Part shown: piece by piece, positions 1 through 6,565 of the stretch
How the letters are laid out: each line of letters starts with the position of its first letter
How positions within the stretch are numbered: position 1 is the stretch's first letter
NCBI GenBank assembly: GCA_028691715.1
Contig: JAQUYR010000060.1
Coordinates: 1-7,392 of the forward strand
DNA from: Bacilli bacterium
GTDB taxonomy: Bacteria > Bacillota_I > Bacilli_A > ML615J-28 > CAG-698
Reading direction: 5' to 3'
DNA length: 7,392 bases
Notes under the pieces: generated by a model
What the model was told of the DNA's origin: nothing
What the model saw: the letters and a program-made list of their open reading frames with translations, nothing else
The model's database searches: none
Translations under genes and position numbers: made by a program

Positions 1-345
1 TTATTTATTGATGAAAAAGAATCCTTAAAATACTGGTTAGAAAGAGAATTACTAAATAGAGCTATCTATTCTGGTTATGTTAACGTTGATGATTACCAGA
101 AAAAAATTCACGATATCCAATTAGAAATATTTAACAAAGAAAAAAATTTACGAAAAAGCAAAGCATCAAAAGATGATTACTATGAATTTGCTGTTTGGGC
201 CTCTGAATCGGAACAATCTCTTATCGATAGTTATCAAGATGTCATAGAGAATGTCAGGAATGGAAGTATAAAAATGAAGGGCCTTTGGAAAAAGAAAACT
301 AAAAAATTGCTTTTAAACCAAACTACCTTTAATATTAAAAAATAG
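1..345 (+). CDS. C-terminal part of an unrecognised protein (5' end outside window)
   Basis: Frame 1 is open from the first base to a TAG at 343-345, giving 114 residues of a protein whose start lies outside the window. I do not recognise the family. The visible part is hydrophilic, rich in Lys, Glu and Asp, and has no obvious membrane segment. It contains a probable helical stretch around residues 8-50 (beginning SLKYWLEREL) and a very basic tail (KKKTKKLLLN, near residue 98). No cysteine cluster, nucleotide-binding loop or other catalytic motif is visible. The reading frame is supported by its length without stops, its typical codon use, and the terminator that begins exactly at its stop codon. 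It is convergent with the DUF1848 gene, so the two are separate transcription units. The function is unknown. Confidence 0.7.
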   Translation, partial: LFIDEKESLKYWLERELLNRAIYSGYVNVDDYQKKIHDIQLEIFNKEKNLRKSKASKDDYYEFAVWASESEQSLIDSYQDVIENVRNGSIKMKGLWKKKTKKLLLNQTTFNIKK

Positions 346-369
346 AACTTTTTATCAGTTCTATTTTTT
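337..369. terminator. Bidirectional rho-independent terminator between convergent genes
   Basis: A perfect inverted repeat, AATAGAACT (341-349) and AGTTCTATT (357-365), surrounds a 7-base loop. It is flanked by an A-run on the left and a T-run (to 370) on the right, so it forms a hairpin followed by U's on both strands. It contains the stop codons of both convergent genes: TAG at 343-345 on the plus strand, and TAG read from 363-361 on the minus strand. Confidence 0.85.
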
Positions 370-1239
370 TATCGATATTTTAGAATCATCTAAGATATCA
401 CCAGTTAGTAATTTGCTATGAAAATCATGATTAATTTTGATATTTTCAGAATTAGCATAGCAATATTTACATTTATGTAAGCAGGTATTATATACTCCAA
501 TATCAATGCTTGAAAGGCAATTACATTCCTTTCGCTGATATTTATCTTTTATATAGGGATACTGTTTTCCAATTATCTTGGAAATTAAATTATCATCAAT
601 ACATTTACTCTTCTTAATATCATATTTATTGATATCAATGTCCTCAGAGCAGGTTTCAATCACTAAATCATATTTCTTGGCTATTGCAGTTAATCCCTGG
701 ATTACTCTTTCCCTTTCCTCTTTTGTAATAGTCATCATCTCAATATCTTGAAGGTTTTTCTTTATTTTATCATAAATATCAATAAAACTGATGATACACT
801 TCGTGGTGTAGTCATGAATTCTTTCAGCAATTTTCTCAAAATACTTAAGATGATACTCAATGGTATATTTTTTTGTTAAGATAATAGGATCATAGCGCCA
901 TATAACTCTATCTCTTCCAATTTTCTGTGATAATTTAATAAAAGCATTTATGATGATATCATTTTTAGAAGGAACATCGGGTTCAATATCTCTTCCATAT
1001 GAATTAAGAGTAAATTGAAAATAATAATTATAATCCTTCATTTCTTCTATTTTTTCAAGAAATGGTAGTGGATTTTTAGTCCAAAAAACAAAGCAATCTA
1101 TATCTTTAACCGCTACTAAATATACTTGTTTGTTGTTAAACGGATTAGCAACATAAAAGGCCCCTTCTTTCAACCTATATAAAAACCAGTCCATATAAAA
1201 TGCGGGGATGTCGGTTCTTCTGCTAGCAGATACTATCAT
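361..1239 (-). CDS. DUF1848 family protein with C-terminal radical-SAM-like cysteine motif
   Basis: The 292-residue product matches the DUF1848 family (recognised from memory). The N-terminus MIVSASRRTDIPAFY is the family hallmark, and VFWTKNP (residues 51-57) and RYDPI (115-119) follow. The C-terminal part carries Cys197, Cys213, Cys239, Cys241 and then C253-x3-C257-x2-C260 followed by YAN. This is the spacing of the radical SAM iron-sulfur motif, but at the end of the protein rather than the beginning. The family is functionally uncharacterised; an Fe-S cluster is an inference from the cysteines. The protein is probably cytosolic, with no signal peptide or membrane span. The ATG at 1239 is preceded by GAAAGG at 1255-1250, ten bases upstream. 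The gene is monocistronic: its promoter lies at 1262-1267 and the DUF2804 operon terminates before it. Length fits the family, so it appears intact. Confidence 0.9.
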   Translation of the reverse strand: MIVSASRRTDIPAFYMDWFLYRLKEGAFYVANPFNNKQVYLVAVKDIDCFVFWTKNPLPFLEKIEEMKDYNYYFQFTLNSYGRDIEPDVPSKNDIIINAFIKLSQKIGRDRVIWRYDPIILTKKYTIEYHLKYFEKIAERIHDYTTKCIISFIDIYDKIKKNLQDIEMMTITKEERERVIQGLTAIAKKYDLVIETCSEDIDINKYDIKKSKCIDDNLISKIIGKQYPYIKDKYQRKECNCLSSIDIGVYNTCLHKCKYCYANSENIKINHDFHSKLLTGDILDDSKISIKK

Positions 1240-1261
1240 ATTTGATCAACCTTTCTTGATA

Positions 1262-1290
1262 ATTATACCATAAATTAAGAATAAGTAATA
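1262..1290 (-). promoter_or_regulatory. Extended -10 promoter of the DUF1848 gene
   Basis: On the minus strand, TGGTATAAT gives a consensus TATAAT (1267-1262) preceded by the TGn extension. The -35 position, 17 bases further up, is TATTAC, a poor match to TTGACA, so the extended -10 probably carries the promoter. The predicted transcript starts near 1255, leaving a short leader whose first bases are the Shine-Dalgarno sequence. The promoter sits just downstream of the preceding operon's terminator. Confidence 0.7.
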
Positions 1291-1299
1291 TAAGCCTTT

Positions 1300-1332
1300 T
1301 GATCAAAAAAACTCTAGATATCTAGAGTTTTT
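1300..1332 (-). terminator. Rho-independent terminator of the priA-fmt-pgpA-DUF2804 operon
   Basis: A perfect 26-base palindrome has arms at 1307-1319 and 1320-1332, with ACTCTAGAT and ATCTAGAGT at its core. In minus-strand transcripts it gives a hairpin followed by seven U's, and it begins within the TAA stop codon of the DUF2804 gene. It isolates the four-gene operon from the DUF1848 promoter. The A-run on the other side could also let it work in the plus direction. Confidence 0.8.
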
Positions 1333-2359
1333 ACCAACAATTCTTTACTTTTTCAGCAAATCCCAACATATTCTTTATTACAATAGTCTTTTCACCACAG
1401 ATCAATGTTCCCGAGAATCTACCAAACACTTGGTGCTGAAGTGATTTGATCACCAGAAGATTAGTATTATCGCAGCGGTCTAATATTGGTTTAAACTTGA
1501 GTTCTACCTTTTTATCGCTAGAGGTAAAAAGCCATTCATTCATATAAATATCTTTACCTTTGGCATCAGTTGGTATTCTAAATGTCACTTGTTCAGTTTT
1601 ATAAGCTTCACCATCATAGAAAATCATATTTTCTGTAGCACTTTTAGTATCGCCAAAACCATAGCCAAGATTAAAGCCGAGAGTCTTGTCACCAATTTTT
1701 CCTGACATTGATGCCCAATACCAGGTATTATTGTAGGTCCAAACCCCTCTTCCCCAATCTAGAACACCAAAAGAATCATCAGTCTTGAAATTGTAGACTT
1801 TTTCACCTAAAGTTGCCTTACCATCAGCTTTTAAACAGTTGATCTTCTGATTATAGTAAAAGTGTTTTTTCTTAATAAATGGGGTTGCGATTACTAGCGA
1901 ATCTGTTGATTCATCCACTAGAGAAACATCACAGTTAAAATCCTTTCCCTTTAAGAAATCCTTCATTTTACAGACCAAGCGCCTTTTTTCACCATCGTTG
2001 AAGAAAGATATTTCAAGTTTACCTGATTTAAAATGACAATCTCCTATTTTGGAAGTCTCTGGTAAATTGGTTTTTCCATTTGGAAAAAGAGTAAGAGTAC
2101 TCTTTGTTTTCCAGAAGCCATCTCTAAAATCGAGAACAGAAACACTTCCTATTCCCATATATGAATTATCAGCAATTGTCAGAGCAATCCCATAAAAATT
2201 ATTACCGATATAGTAATAATCCCACTCCTTGATTCTCATTTTACTAGCTTTTATATCCTCACGGCTATATTCTCTAATTAATGTTGTGGCATATCCCGTG
2301 TCTTCAAGATTACCAAAAACATTGAGCAATTTTCCTTTTGTTAATTTCTTTTGTTCCAT
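1331..2359 (-). CDS. DUF2804 domain-containing protein
   Basis: The 342-residue product is recognised as a DUF2804 protein. The clearest signature is FGVLDWGRGVWTYNNTWYW (residues 198-216), followed by a Gly- and aromatic-rich stretch including GFNLGYGFGD (228-237), LQHQVFGRFSG (307-317) and a conserved-looking end, GFAEKVKNCW. The family is predicted to have a lipocalin-like beta-barrel fold similar to AttH/tocopherol-cyclase-type proteins, and its role is not established. No signal peptide or transmembrane segment is visible. It is the last gene of the operon, 11 bases after the PgpA-like gene, which hints at lipid or envelope chemistry (inference only). The chosen ATG follows a Shine-Dalgarno-like GAGGG (2367-2363) only three bases away, which is short; the next internal Met is at residue 41, so this start is still preferred. 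The product is full length for the family. Confidence 0.85.
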   Translation of the reverse strand: MEQKKLTKGKLLNVFGNLEDTGYATTLIREYSREDIKASKMRIKEWDYYYIGNNFYGIALTIADNSYMGIGSVSVLDFRDGFWKTKSTLTLFPNGKTNLPETSKIGDCHFKSGKLEISFFNDGEKRRLVCKMKDFLKGKDFNCDVSLVDESTDSLVIATPFIKKKHFYYNQKINCLKADGKATLGEKVYNFKTDDSFGVLDWGRGVWTYNNTWYWASMSGKIGDKTLGFNLGYGFGDTKSATENMIFYDGEAYKTEQVTFRIPTDAKGKDIYMNEWLFTSSDKKVELKFKPILDRCDNTNLLVIKSLQHQVFGRFSGTLICGEKTIVIKNMLGFAEKVKNCW

Positions 2360-2370
2360 ATTCCCTCTTT

Positions 2371-2928
2371 TTATATATCAAATCTAATCGGTTCAAAATG
2401 AGGATCTTTTTTAGCTGTTTCTTCGCTTGTAATCTGAGCAACTCTCGTTGATGCAGCTGCGGCTAAAGCTCCAACAACATCATCTAAAAAAGTATGACAC
2501 ATCTCATTATCACCTTTACCATGATCATTTAATTCCTTGACAATCCCTGGTTTATTTACATCGATATCACCAAAGTTTGTCTGACCAATAACACCATACA
2601 TCGATGCGATATTCAAGCCGAAAATCTCATCAATACCAAACATTCCCAGATCAGCTCTAATTATTTCTTGAATTGGAGAACGAAGTTTTCCCTCTTCACA
2701 CAAGCGATCAATTTCAATGCTCAGTTGAACAATATGGAAAATATCCCGATATGATAGAATCTTTTCAACACTTTCCACACATGTTCTCATAGAAATATTG
2801 GGATTATACTTACCCTGTTGACGATAAGCAACTTCAGCAATATCGTTAATGGTAACTCCCCGTTCAAGCAATAAATCGCGATTCATTATAAACATTTCTT
2901 CTCTTGAAAAATAAATTCTGTCTTTCAT
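2371..2928 (-). CDS. pgpA: Phosphatidylglycerophosphatase A family protein (YutG-like)
   Basis: The 185-residue product resembles the Bacillus YutG type of PgpA-family protein. Enzymes of this family dephosphorylate phosphatidylglycerophosphate to phosphatidylglycerol, the last step of phosphatidylglycerol synthesis. Recognisable blocks are LLERGVTINDIAEVAYRQQ (residues 20-38), FGIDEIFGLNIASMYGVIG (97-115), NFGDIDVNKPGI (118-129) and HTFLDDVVGALAAAAS (145-160). The acidic pair Asp149-Asp150 in the last block lies where the family keeps its catalytic or metal-binding acids. Unlike E. coli PgpA, this short form has no clear multi-spanning membrane region. Its ATG overlaps the fmt stop codon (ATGA, 2928-2925), and its GGGAG Shine-Dalgarno lies inside the end of fmt with a 7-base spacer, so translation is probably coupled. 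The family call is firm; the exact substrate is inferred. Confidence 0.85.
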   Translation of the reverse strand: MKDRIYFSREEMFIMNRDLLLERGVTINDIAEVAYRQQGKYNPNISMRTCVESVEKILSYRDIFHIVQLSIEIDRLCEEGKLRSPIQEIIRADLGMFGIDEIFGLNIASMYGVIGQTNFGDIDVNKPGIVKELNDHGKGDNEMCHTFLDDVVGALAAAASTRVAQITSEETAKKDPHFEPIRFDI

Positions 2929-3872
2929 AATATTTCTCCCACTTTTTTATTTATCTGTAACATTTTTCTTCCTTGTCCATTAATAAAATCACGAACCATA
3001 ATCCTATTTCTTGATGGCAATTGAATTTCTAGAATAGAAATTGCTGTATTGTCAGCGCAGCTAATATCAAAACTATCCTTATCAATAGCAATAATCCTAC
3101 CCACTTCTTCGTGGTGATTTCTTTTGCTTACTATACTATTATACACTTTAATTATTTGATTATCAATAATAAAATAACCACCAGGGTTTGAAGATAATCC
3201 TCTAATGCGATTGAAGACATTTATAGCATTGGTGTTAAAATCGATTTTTTCGTCTTCCTTTGTTAAATTGTAAGCATAAGTCACTTTTGTTTCATCCTGA
3301 GGAGTAGCTATCAAGCTACCTTTTTCTAAACCATCAATGACATCAAGAATCATAGCAGATGCTAATATGCTCAGTTTCTTAAATAAAACATCCTGATTAT
3401 CACTATCCTCTATCTTTAATTTCTCCATCCGTAAAATATCGCCAGCATCCATCTTTTTTGCCATATACATAATGGTTATTCCGGTTTCCTTATCTCCATT
3501 GATTAAAGCTCTTTGAATAGGTGCTCCACCTCGATATTTAGGCAGTAGCGATCCATGAATGTTAATCGATTTATACTTTGGATGATTGAGCACTCTTTCC
3601 CCTATTATTTGTCCATAAGCAGCGGTTATGATCAAATCAGCCTCTGTATCTAAAATCTTTTGATAATCCACTCTGATTTTTTCTGGCTGGAAAACCTCAC
3701 ATTTATTTTCTAAAGCCCATTCTTTTACAGGGGAAAATATTTTTTCTCTTTTCTTGGTATTGTATTGATCTGGTTGAGTAACCACCAGAACAATGTTATG
3801 CCTCTTAGAAATCACTTCCAGAATTGGAACAGCAAATGTTGGTGTTCCCATAAATATAATCTTCAATTTCAT
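2925..3872 (-). CDS. fmt: Methionyl-tRNA formyltransferase
   Basis: Transfers a formyl group from 10-formyl-tetrahydrofolate to Met-tRNA(fMet), providing the initiator for bacterial translation. Counting from a GTG at 3875, the sequence shows IIFMGTPTFAVP at the N-terminus and the catalytic triad Asn105, His107 and Asp143 in NIHGSLLPKYRGGAPIQ (105-121) and KMDAGDIL (141-148). A C-terminal OB-like domain with VTYAYNLTKED and IRGLSSNPGG follows. Length (about 315) is normal. The loop that is usually PDRPAGRGKK reads PDQYNTKKRE here. Three in-frame starts compete: GTG 3875, ATG 3872 and TTG 3866. The only good Shine-Dalgarno (AAGGAG, 3880-3875) overlaps the priA TAA and the GTG. It sits two bases before the ATG and eight before the TTG, and the TTG would give MKIIFMGTP, a typical Fmt beginning. 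ATG 3872 is given as the conservative choice. It is second in the operon, just after priA. Confidence 0.96.
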   Translation of the reverse strand: MKLKIIFMGTPTFAVPILEVISKRHNIVLVVTQPDQYNTKKREKIFSPVKEWALENKCEVFQPEKIRVDYQKILDTEADLIITAAYGQIIGERVLNHPKYKSINIHGSLLPKYRGGAPIQRALINGDKETGITIMYMAKKMDAGDILRMEKLKIEDSDNQDVLFKKLSILASAMILDVIDGLEKGSLIATPQDETKVTYAYNLTKEDEKIDFNTNAINVFNRIRGLSSNPGGYFIIDNQIIKVYNSIVSKRNHHEEVGRIIAIDKDSFDISCADNTAISILEIQLPSRNRIMVRDFINGQGRKMLQINKKVGEIL

Positions 3873-3878
3873 CACTCC

Positions 3879-6179
3879 TTAATTAAAATAACGGGGATAG
3901 CGTTCAAATATGATGGTTAATTGATATTGGGTGAGATTCTTCGTCACTTCATCAATAATCCGATTAACCTTGGCAAAATCATTATGTTTAATTATCAACT
4001 GCACTCCCATATACTTGGTTAGGTAGACTGGACCCAAAACAGTCCCTTTTTCTTTGAAGAGATAATTAAATGATTTTTTAAAGGAATTGGCATAATGATA
4101 CATACCTTTGAAATCACCACTGATTATCAAACGATTTGCCTCAGCAAATGGGGGATAGAAACATTCTTCGCGATATTTAATCTCCTGATCATAAAATCCA
4201 TCAAAGTCATTGTTAATTCCACATAAGATGGCATAGTGATTTAAGGTGTATCCTTGAATTATTGTCTTTGTGGACGTATATGCTAATGCTCTATTTAATA
4301 AACTATATGTCATCTCTGAAGCTTTAAAATCGTTTATATTGAGCAATCTATCAATATCAAGGATACCAATTAATTTAATGGCTTCATTTTTTAGTAATAA
4401 AATATTATTTGTCCCCAGTATGATGTCGACTTCCTGCTCTTCAATTTTTAGTAGAGCATTTTGATAACTTTCATAATCAGAGATTGTTTCACTATCCAGC
4501 TGTAAAACTTTAGCCTTAGGAAAAAGCTGTAAAATTCTTTCGTTTACCTGTTCCAATCCATAGGAAAGAAAATTGAGATCACTGCTTCCACACCTATTGC
4601 AATTATTAGTCGCCAGTTTATACCCACAATACCGACAGACTATTTGGTCTTTCTTTTTGTGATAAGTCATCGGAATTTTACATGAAGGGCATTTCACCAC
4701 TGTTGAACAATTTCTACAGACAATATGACTGCTATATCCCTTAGCATTCAGGATTAACATGGACATTTCCTTTTGTCTCATTTTAGTAGCTATTTCCTGT
4801 TCAAGACGAGTGGAAATCATCATATCGCTTTCGCCGATATCATCCATCATGTTGACTAATTCAATATCGTTTTCTTTTTTAATATTGTATCTCAACAAAA
4901 AATACTTTGTCAGAAAATAATTGTAATATGTAACAACAGTTGGAGATGATGTAGAGAAGATAAGCTTTGCTTGATGAAAATCAGCCCTAAATTTTACAAC
5001 TTCAACAATGTTATATTTTGGCGATGATTCACTATAATAATTTACATCTTCTTCATCAACAACAATAATCGCTCCTAAATCGATAATTGGTAAAAATGCA
5101 CCGACTTTTGTGGCTATAATTAGATCAAACTCCCCATTTTTAACATTCATATAATTATCATAAAATTCATTATTGGAAATTTCACTTGAAAAGTTAACTA
5201 TTTGATAACCAATCATTTTTTTCCTGAAGAATTTAAGCAGTCTGAAATAGGTGATCAGTGTTGGTGCTAATATCATAACCTTTTTATTGATCTGAAGAGC
5301 ATCCTTAACAACATCCAAATAAAATTTAAACTTGAAATCATCATCATTACTATACAGTAAAAATGGTTTTCCTGACAGGCGAAGATATTTTGTCCTGACT
5401 TCCTGCTCATCAAAAATATAATGATCGTTGATAATTGGTAGTTTTTCTGCGGATACCTTCTTTATTACTATCCTTTCATCAACATTGAGATAACCTTGGG
5501 TGGTTAAATTGTTTATCAGTTCCCTCGAGCAGCCAACATTTTCTCTTATTTCATCCATTGTTGATTCAGGATTATTCTTTATGAAAGCCAAAGCATCATA
5601 ACGCCTGATACTTAAATTGTCCAAATCATTTTCCTTATCAGGGTTAAAAGTGTAATGCTTTACTCTCTTATTTTTACCATATGAATAGTTATCATATGTT
5701 ATCTCGATGTTATCCTTTTCGATTTCTTTTTTTATCTTTGGAAAATTCTTTAAGATTTCTTTGTCAATAACAATCTTATTTCTTCCCGAAAACATTAAAG
5801 CTAAATCAGCATCTAAACCGGGATAGTTCTTAATGTTGAGATATTTTCGATACTTGGTCTTTAAAAAAGAGGGGTACATCAGACTTAAAGCGCTGACCAT
5901 CAGACATTTTGTGTCGATACTGATCTTTTTTGCCAACTCGACTTGCTCTATAGTTAATTCTTTATCAAAGTCTAAAACATCGATGATATCTTTTATTTGG
6001 CCTTCATAATCGACATCTTCAACAATTTCGATTATATATCCCAGAATTTCTCTGACACCAAAGCTGACTAAAACTCGGCTGCCTATGTTTACATAGTCGT
6101 GGTATTCTTCTGGTATTCTATAGGTATACATAATATCAACATTAGATGATTTGACATCAACGACAACTTTAGCAAACAT
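3879..6179 (-). CDS. priA: PriA-family primosomal protein N' with degenerate helicase motifs (probable pseudohelicase)
   Basis: PriA normally recognises stalled forks and D-loops, unwinds DNA and loads the replicative helicase. Numbering follows the 767-residue version from TTG 6182. The N-terminal 3'-end-binding domain is clear (TYRIPEEY 20-27, IGSRVLVSFGVREILGYI 33-50), and a winged-helix-like region lies at about 190-240. Eight cysteines (489, 492, 498, 501, 516, 519, 528, 531) match the two zinc sites, and the C-terminal domain keeps YREECFYPPF. The ATPase is ruined: the Walker A GVTGSGKT position reads SNDDDFKF (278-285), DEEH is DEED (376-379), GSATPS is STSSPT (410-415), GTQMIAKG is GTNNILLL (590-597), and QVAGRAGR is lost with a deletion of about five residues near 631. 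The frame is intact over 2.3 kb. ATG 6179 is chosen, with AAGGAG nine bases upstream; TTG 6182 is the alternative. It leads the operon with fmt. Confidence 0.93.
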   Translation of the reverse strand: MFAKVVVDVKSSNVDIMYTYRIPEEYHDYVNIGSRVLVSFGVREILGYIIEIVEDVDYEGQIKDIIDVLDFDKELTIEQVELAKKISIDTKCLMVSALSLMYPSFLKTKYRKYLNIKNYPGLDADLALMFSGRNKIVIDKEILKNFPKIKKEIEKDNIEITYDNYSYGKNKRVKHYTFNPDKENDLDNLSIRRYDALAFIKNNPESTMDEIRENVGCSRELINNLTTQGYLNVDERIVIKKVSAEKLPIINDHYIFDEQEVRTKYLRLSGKPFLLYSNDDDFKFKFYLDVVKDALQINKKVMILAPTLITYFRLLKFFRKKMIGYQIVNFSSEISNNEFYDNYMNVKNGEFDLIIATKVGAFLPIIDLGAIIVVDEEDVNYYSESSPKYNIVEVVKFRADFHQAKLIFSTSSPTVVTYYNYFLTKYFLLRYNIKKENDIELVNMMDDIGESDMMISTRLEQEIATKMRQKEMSMLILNAKGYSSHIVCRNCSTVVKCPSCKIPMTYHKKKDQIVCRYCGYKLATNNCNRCGSSDLNFLSYGLEQVNERILQLFPKAKVLQLDSETISDYESYQNALLKIEEQEVDIILGTNNILLLKNEAIKLIGILDIDRLLNINDFKASEMTYSLLNRALAYTSTKTIIQGYTLNHYAILCGINNDFDGFYDQEIKYREECFYPPFAEANRLIISGDFKGMYHYANSFKKSFNYLFKEKGTVLGPVYLTKYMGVQLIIKHNDFAKVNRIIDEVTKNLTQYQLTIIFERYPRYFN

Positions 6180-6222
6180 CAACTACCACTCCTTTTCCTT
6201 CAATTGACTCTCTATAAACATA

Positions 6223-6242
6223 TTAGAGTTCTAGATGTCTAA
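6223..6242. other. Imperfect palindrome in the priA leader
   Basis: TTAGA and TCTAA ends flank a central TCTAGA with two mismatched dinucleotides, making a 20-base imperfect palindrome. It lies downstream of the candidate promoter and about 45-65 bases before the priA start, so it would be in the transcript leader. It could be an operator or a weak hairpin; there is no T-run, so it is not a terminator. Low confidence in any role. Confidence 0.3.
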
Positions 6243-6257
6243 TTATTTTTAATTACA

Positions 6258-6286
6258 ATAATATATTATCATATAATCCAAGTAAA
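6258..6286 (-). promoter_or_regulatory. Candidate promoter of the priA operon
   Basis: On the minus strand, TTTACT (6286-6281) and TATTAT (6263-6258) are separated by 17 bases in a very AT-rich region between the rpoZ terminator and priA. A start near 6251 would give a leader of about 72 bases. Several overlapping AT-rich alternatives exist, so the exact hexamers are uncertain, but a promoter is expected here because the upstream operon is terminated. Confidence 0.45.
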
Positions 6287-6293
6287 ATAAAGT

Positions 6294-6317
6294 AAAAAAA
6301 ATTCCTGAATCAGGAAT
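6294..6317 (-). terminator. Rho-independent terminator of gmk-rpoZ
   Basis: ATTCCTG (6301-6307) and CAGGAAT (6311-6317) form a 7-base-pair hairpin with an AAT loop. On the minus strand it is followed by eight T's (6301-6294). The rpoZ stop codon (6319-6317) directly abuts it. This separates gmk-rpoZ from the priA operon. Confidence 0.85.
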
Positions 6318-6565
6318 CAATTTTTGGGAGCAAGTTCTTCAACTTGTTCAACCGCATCTGTTATAATAACCTTACCCTCAATTATTTCCTCCAGAGCAAT
6401 ACCAATACTACGCTTATTGTGCGGATTGGTAATCAGTATGGATGCTCCGTGTTCAATCTCTCGGGCTCTCTTAGCAGCACCAACTACTAATTTATACTTT
6501 GATTTTGTAACTTCGATAAGTTGATCAATTGATGGATATCTCATTCCATCCTTAGAATTTCTCAT
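6317..6565 (-). CDS. rpoZ: DNA-directed RNA polymerase omega subunit
   Basis: Omega is a small non-catalytic subunit that helps fold and hold beta-prime in RNA polymerase. The family core is clear: YPSIDQLIEVTKSKYKLV (residues 10-27), AAKRAREI (30-37) and IGIALEEIIEGK (54-65). Two starts are possible. ATG 6565 gives 82 residues, has a strong GGGGGTG upstream with an A-rich spacer, and overlaps the end of gmk by 14 bases. ATG 6544 gives 75 residues beginning MRYPSID, closer to the usual omega N-terminus, and has AAGGA four bases upstream, after the gmk stop. The longer form is listed; the shorter is equally plausible. It is co-transcribed with gmk, as in many bacteria, and a terminator follows at once. 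Confidence 0.93.
   Translation of the reverse strand: MRNSKDGMRYPSIDQLIEVTKSKYKLVVGAAKRAREIEHGASILITNPHNKRSIGIALEEIIEGKVIITDAVEQVEELAPKN

Noticed and set aside
4270..4464. Plus-strand open frame of 64 codons
   Set aside because: It lies wholly antisense to priA, has no recognisable domain, and priA is strongly supported.
3879..6179. priA as a frameshifted pseudogene or sequencing artefact
   Set aside because: One uninterrupted frame of normal length with intact zinc sites and termini; the lost motifs are in-frame substitutions and small deletions spread over the core, not a frameshift block.
6272..6277. Plus-strand TATAAT as a promoter
   Set aside because: No plus-strand gene lies downstream before rqcH, over 1 kb away, which has its own strong promoter; the region is simply AT-rich.
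6324..6524. Plus-strand open frame of 66 codons
   Set aside because: Antisense shadow of rpoZ; its Ser/Ile-rich product resembles no known protein.
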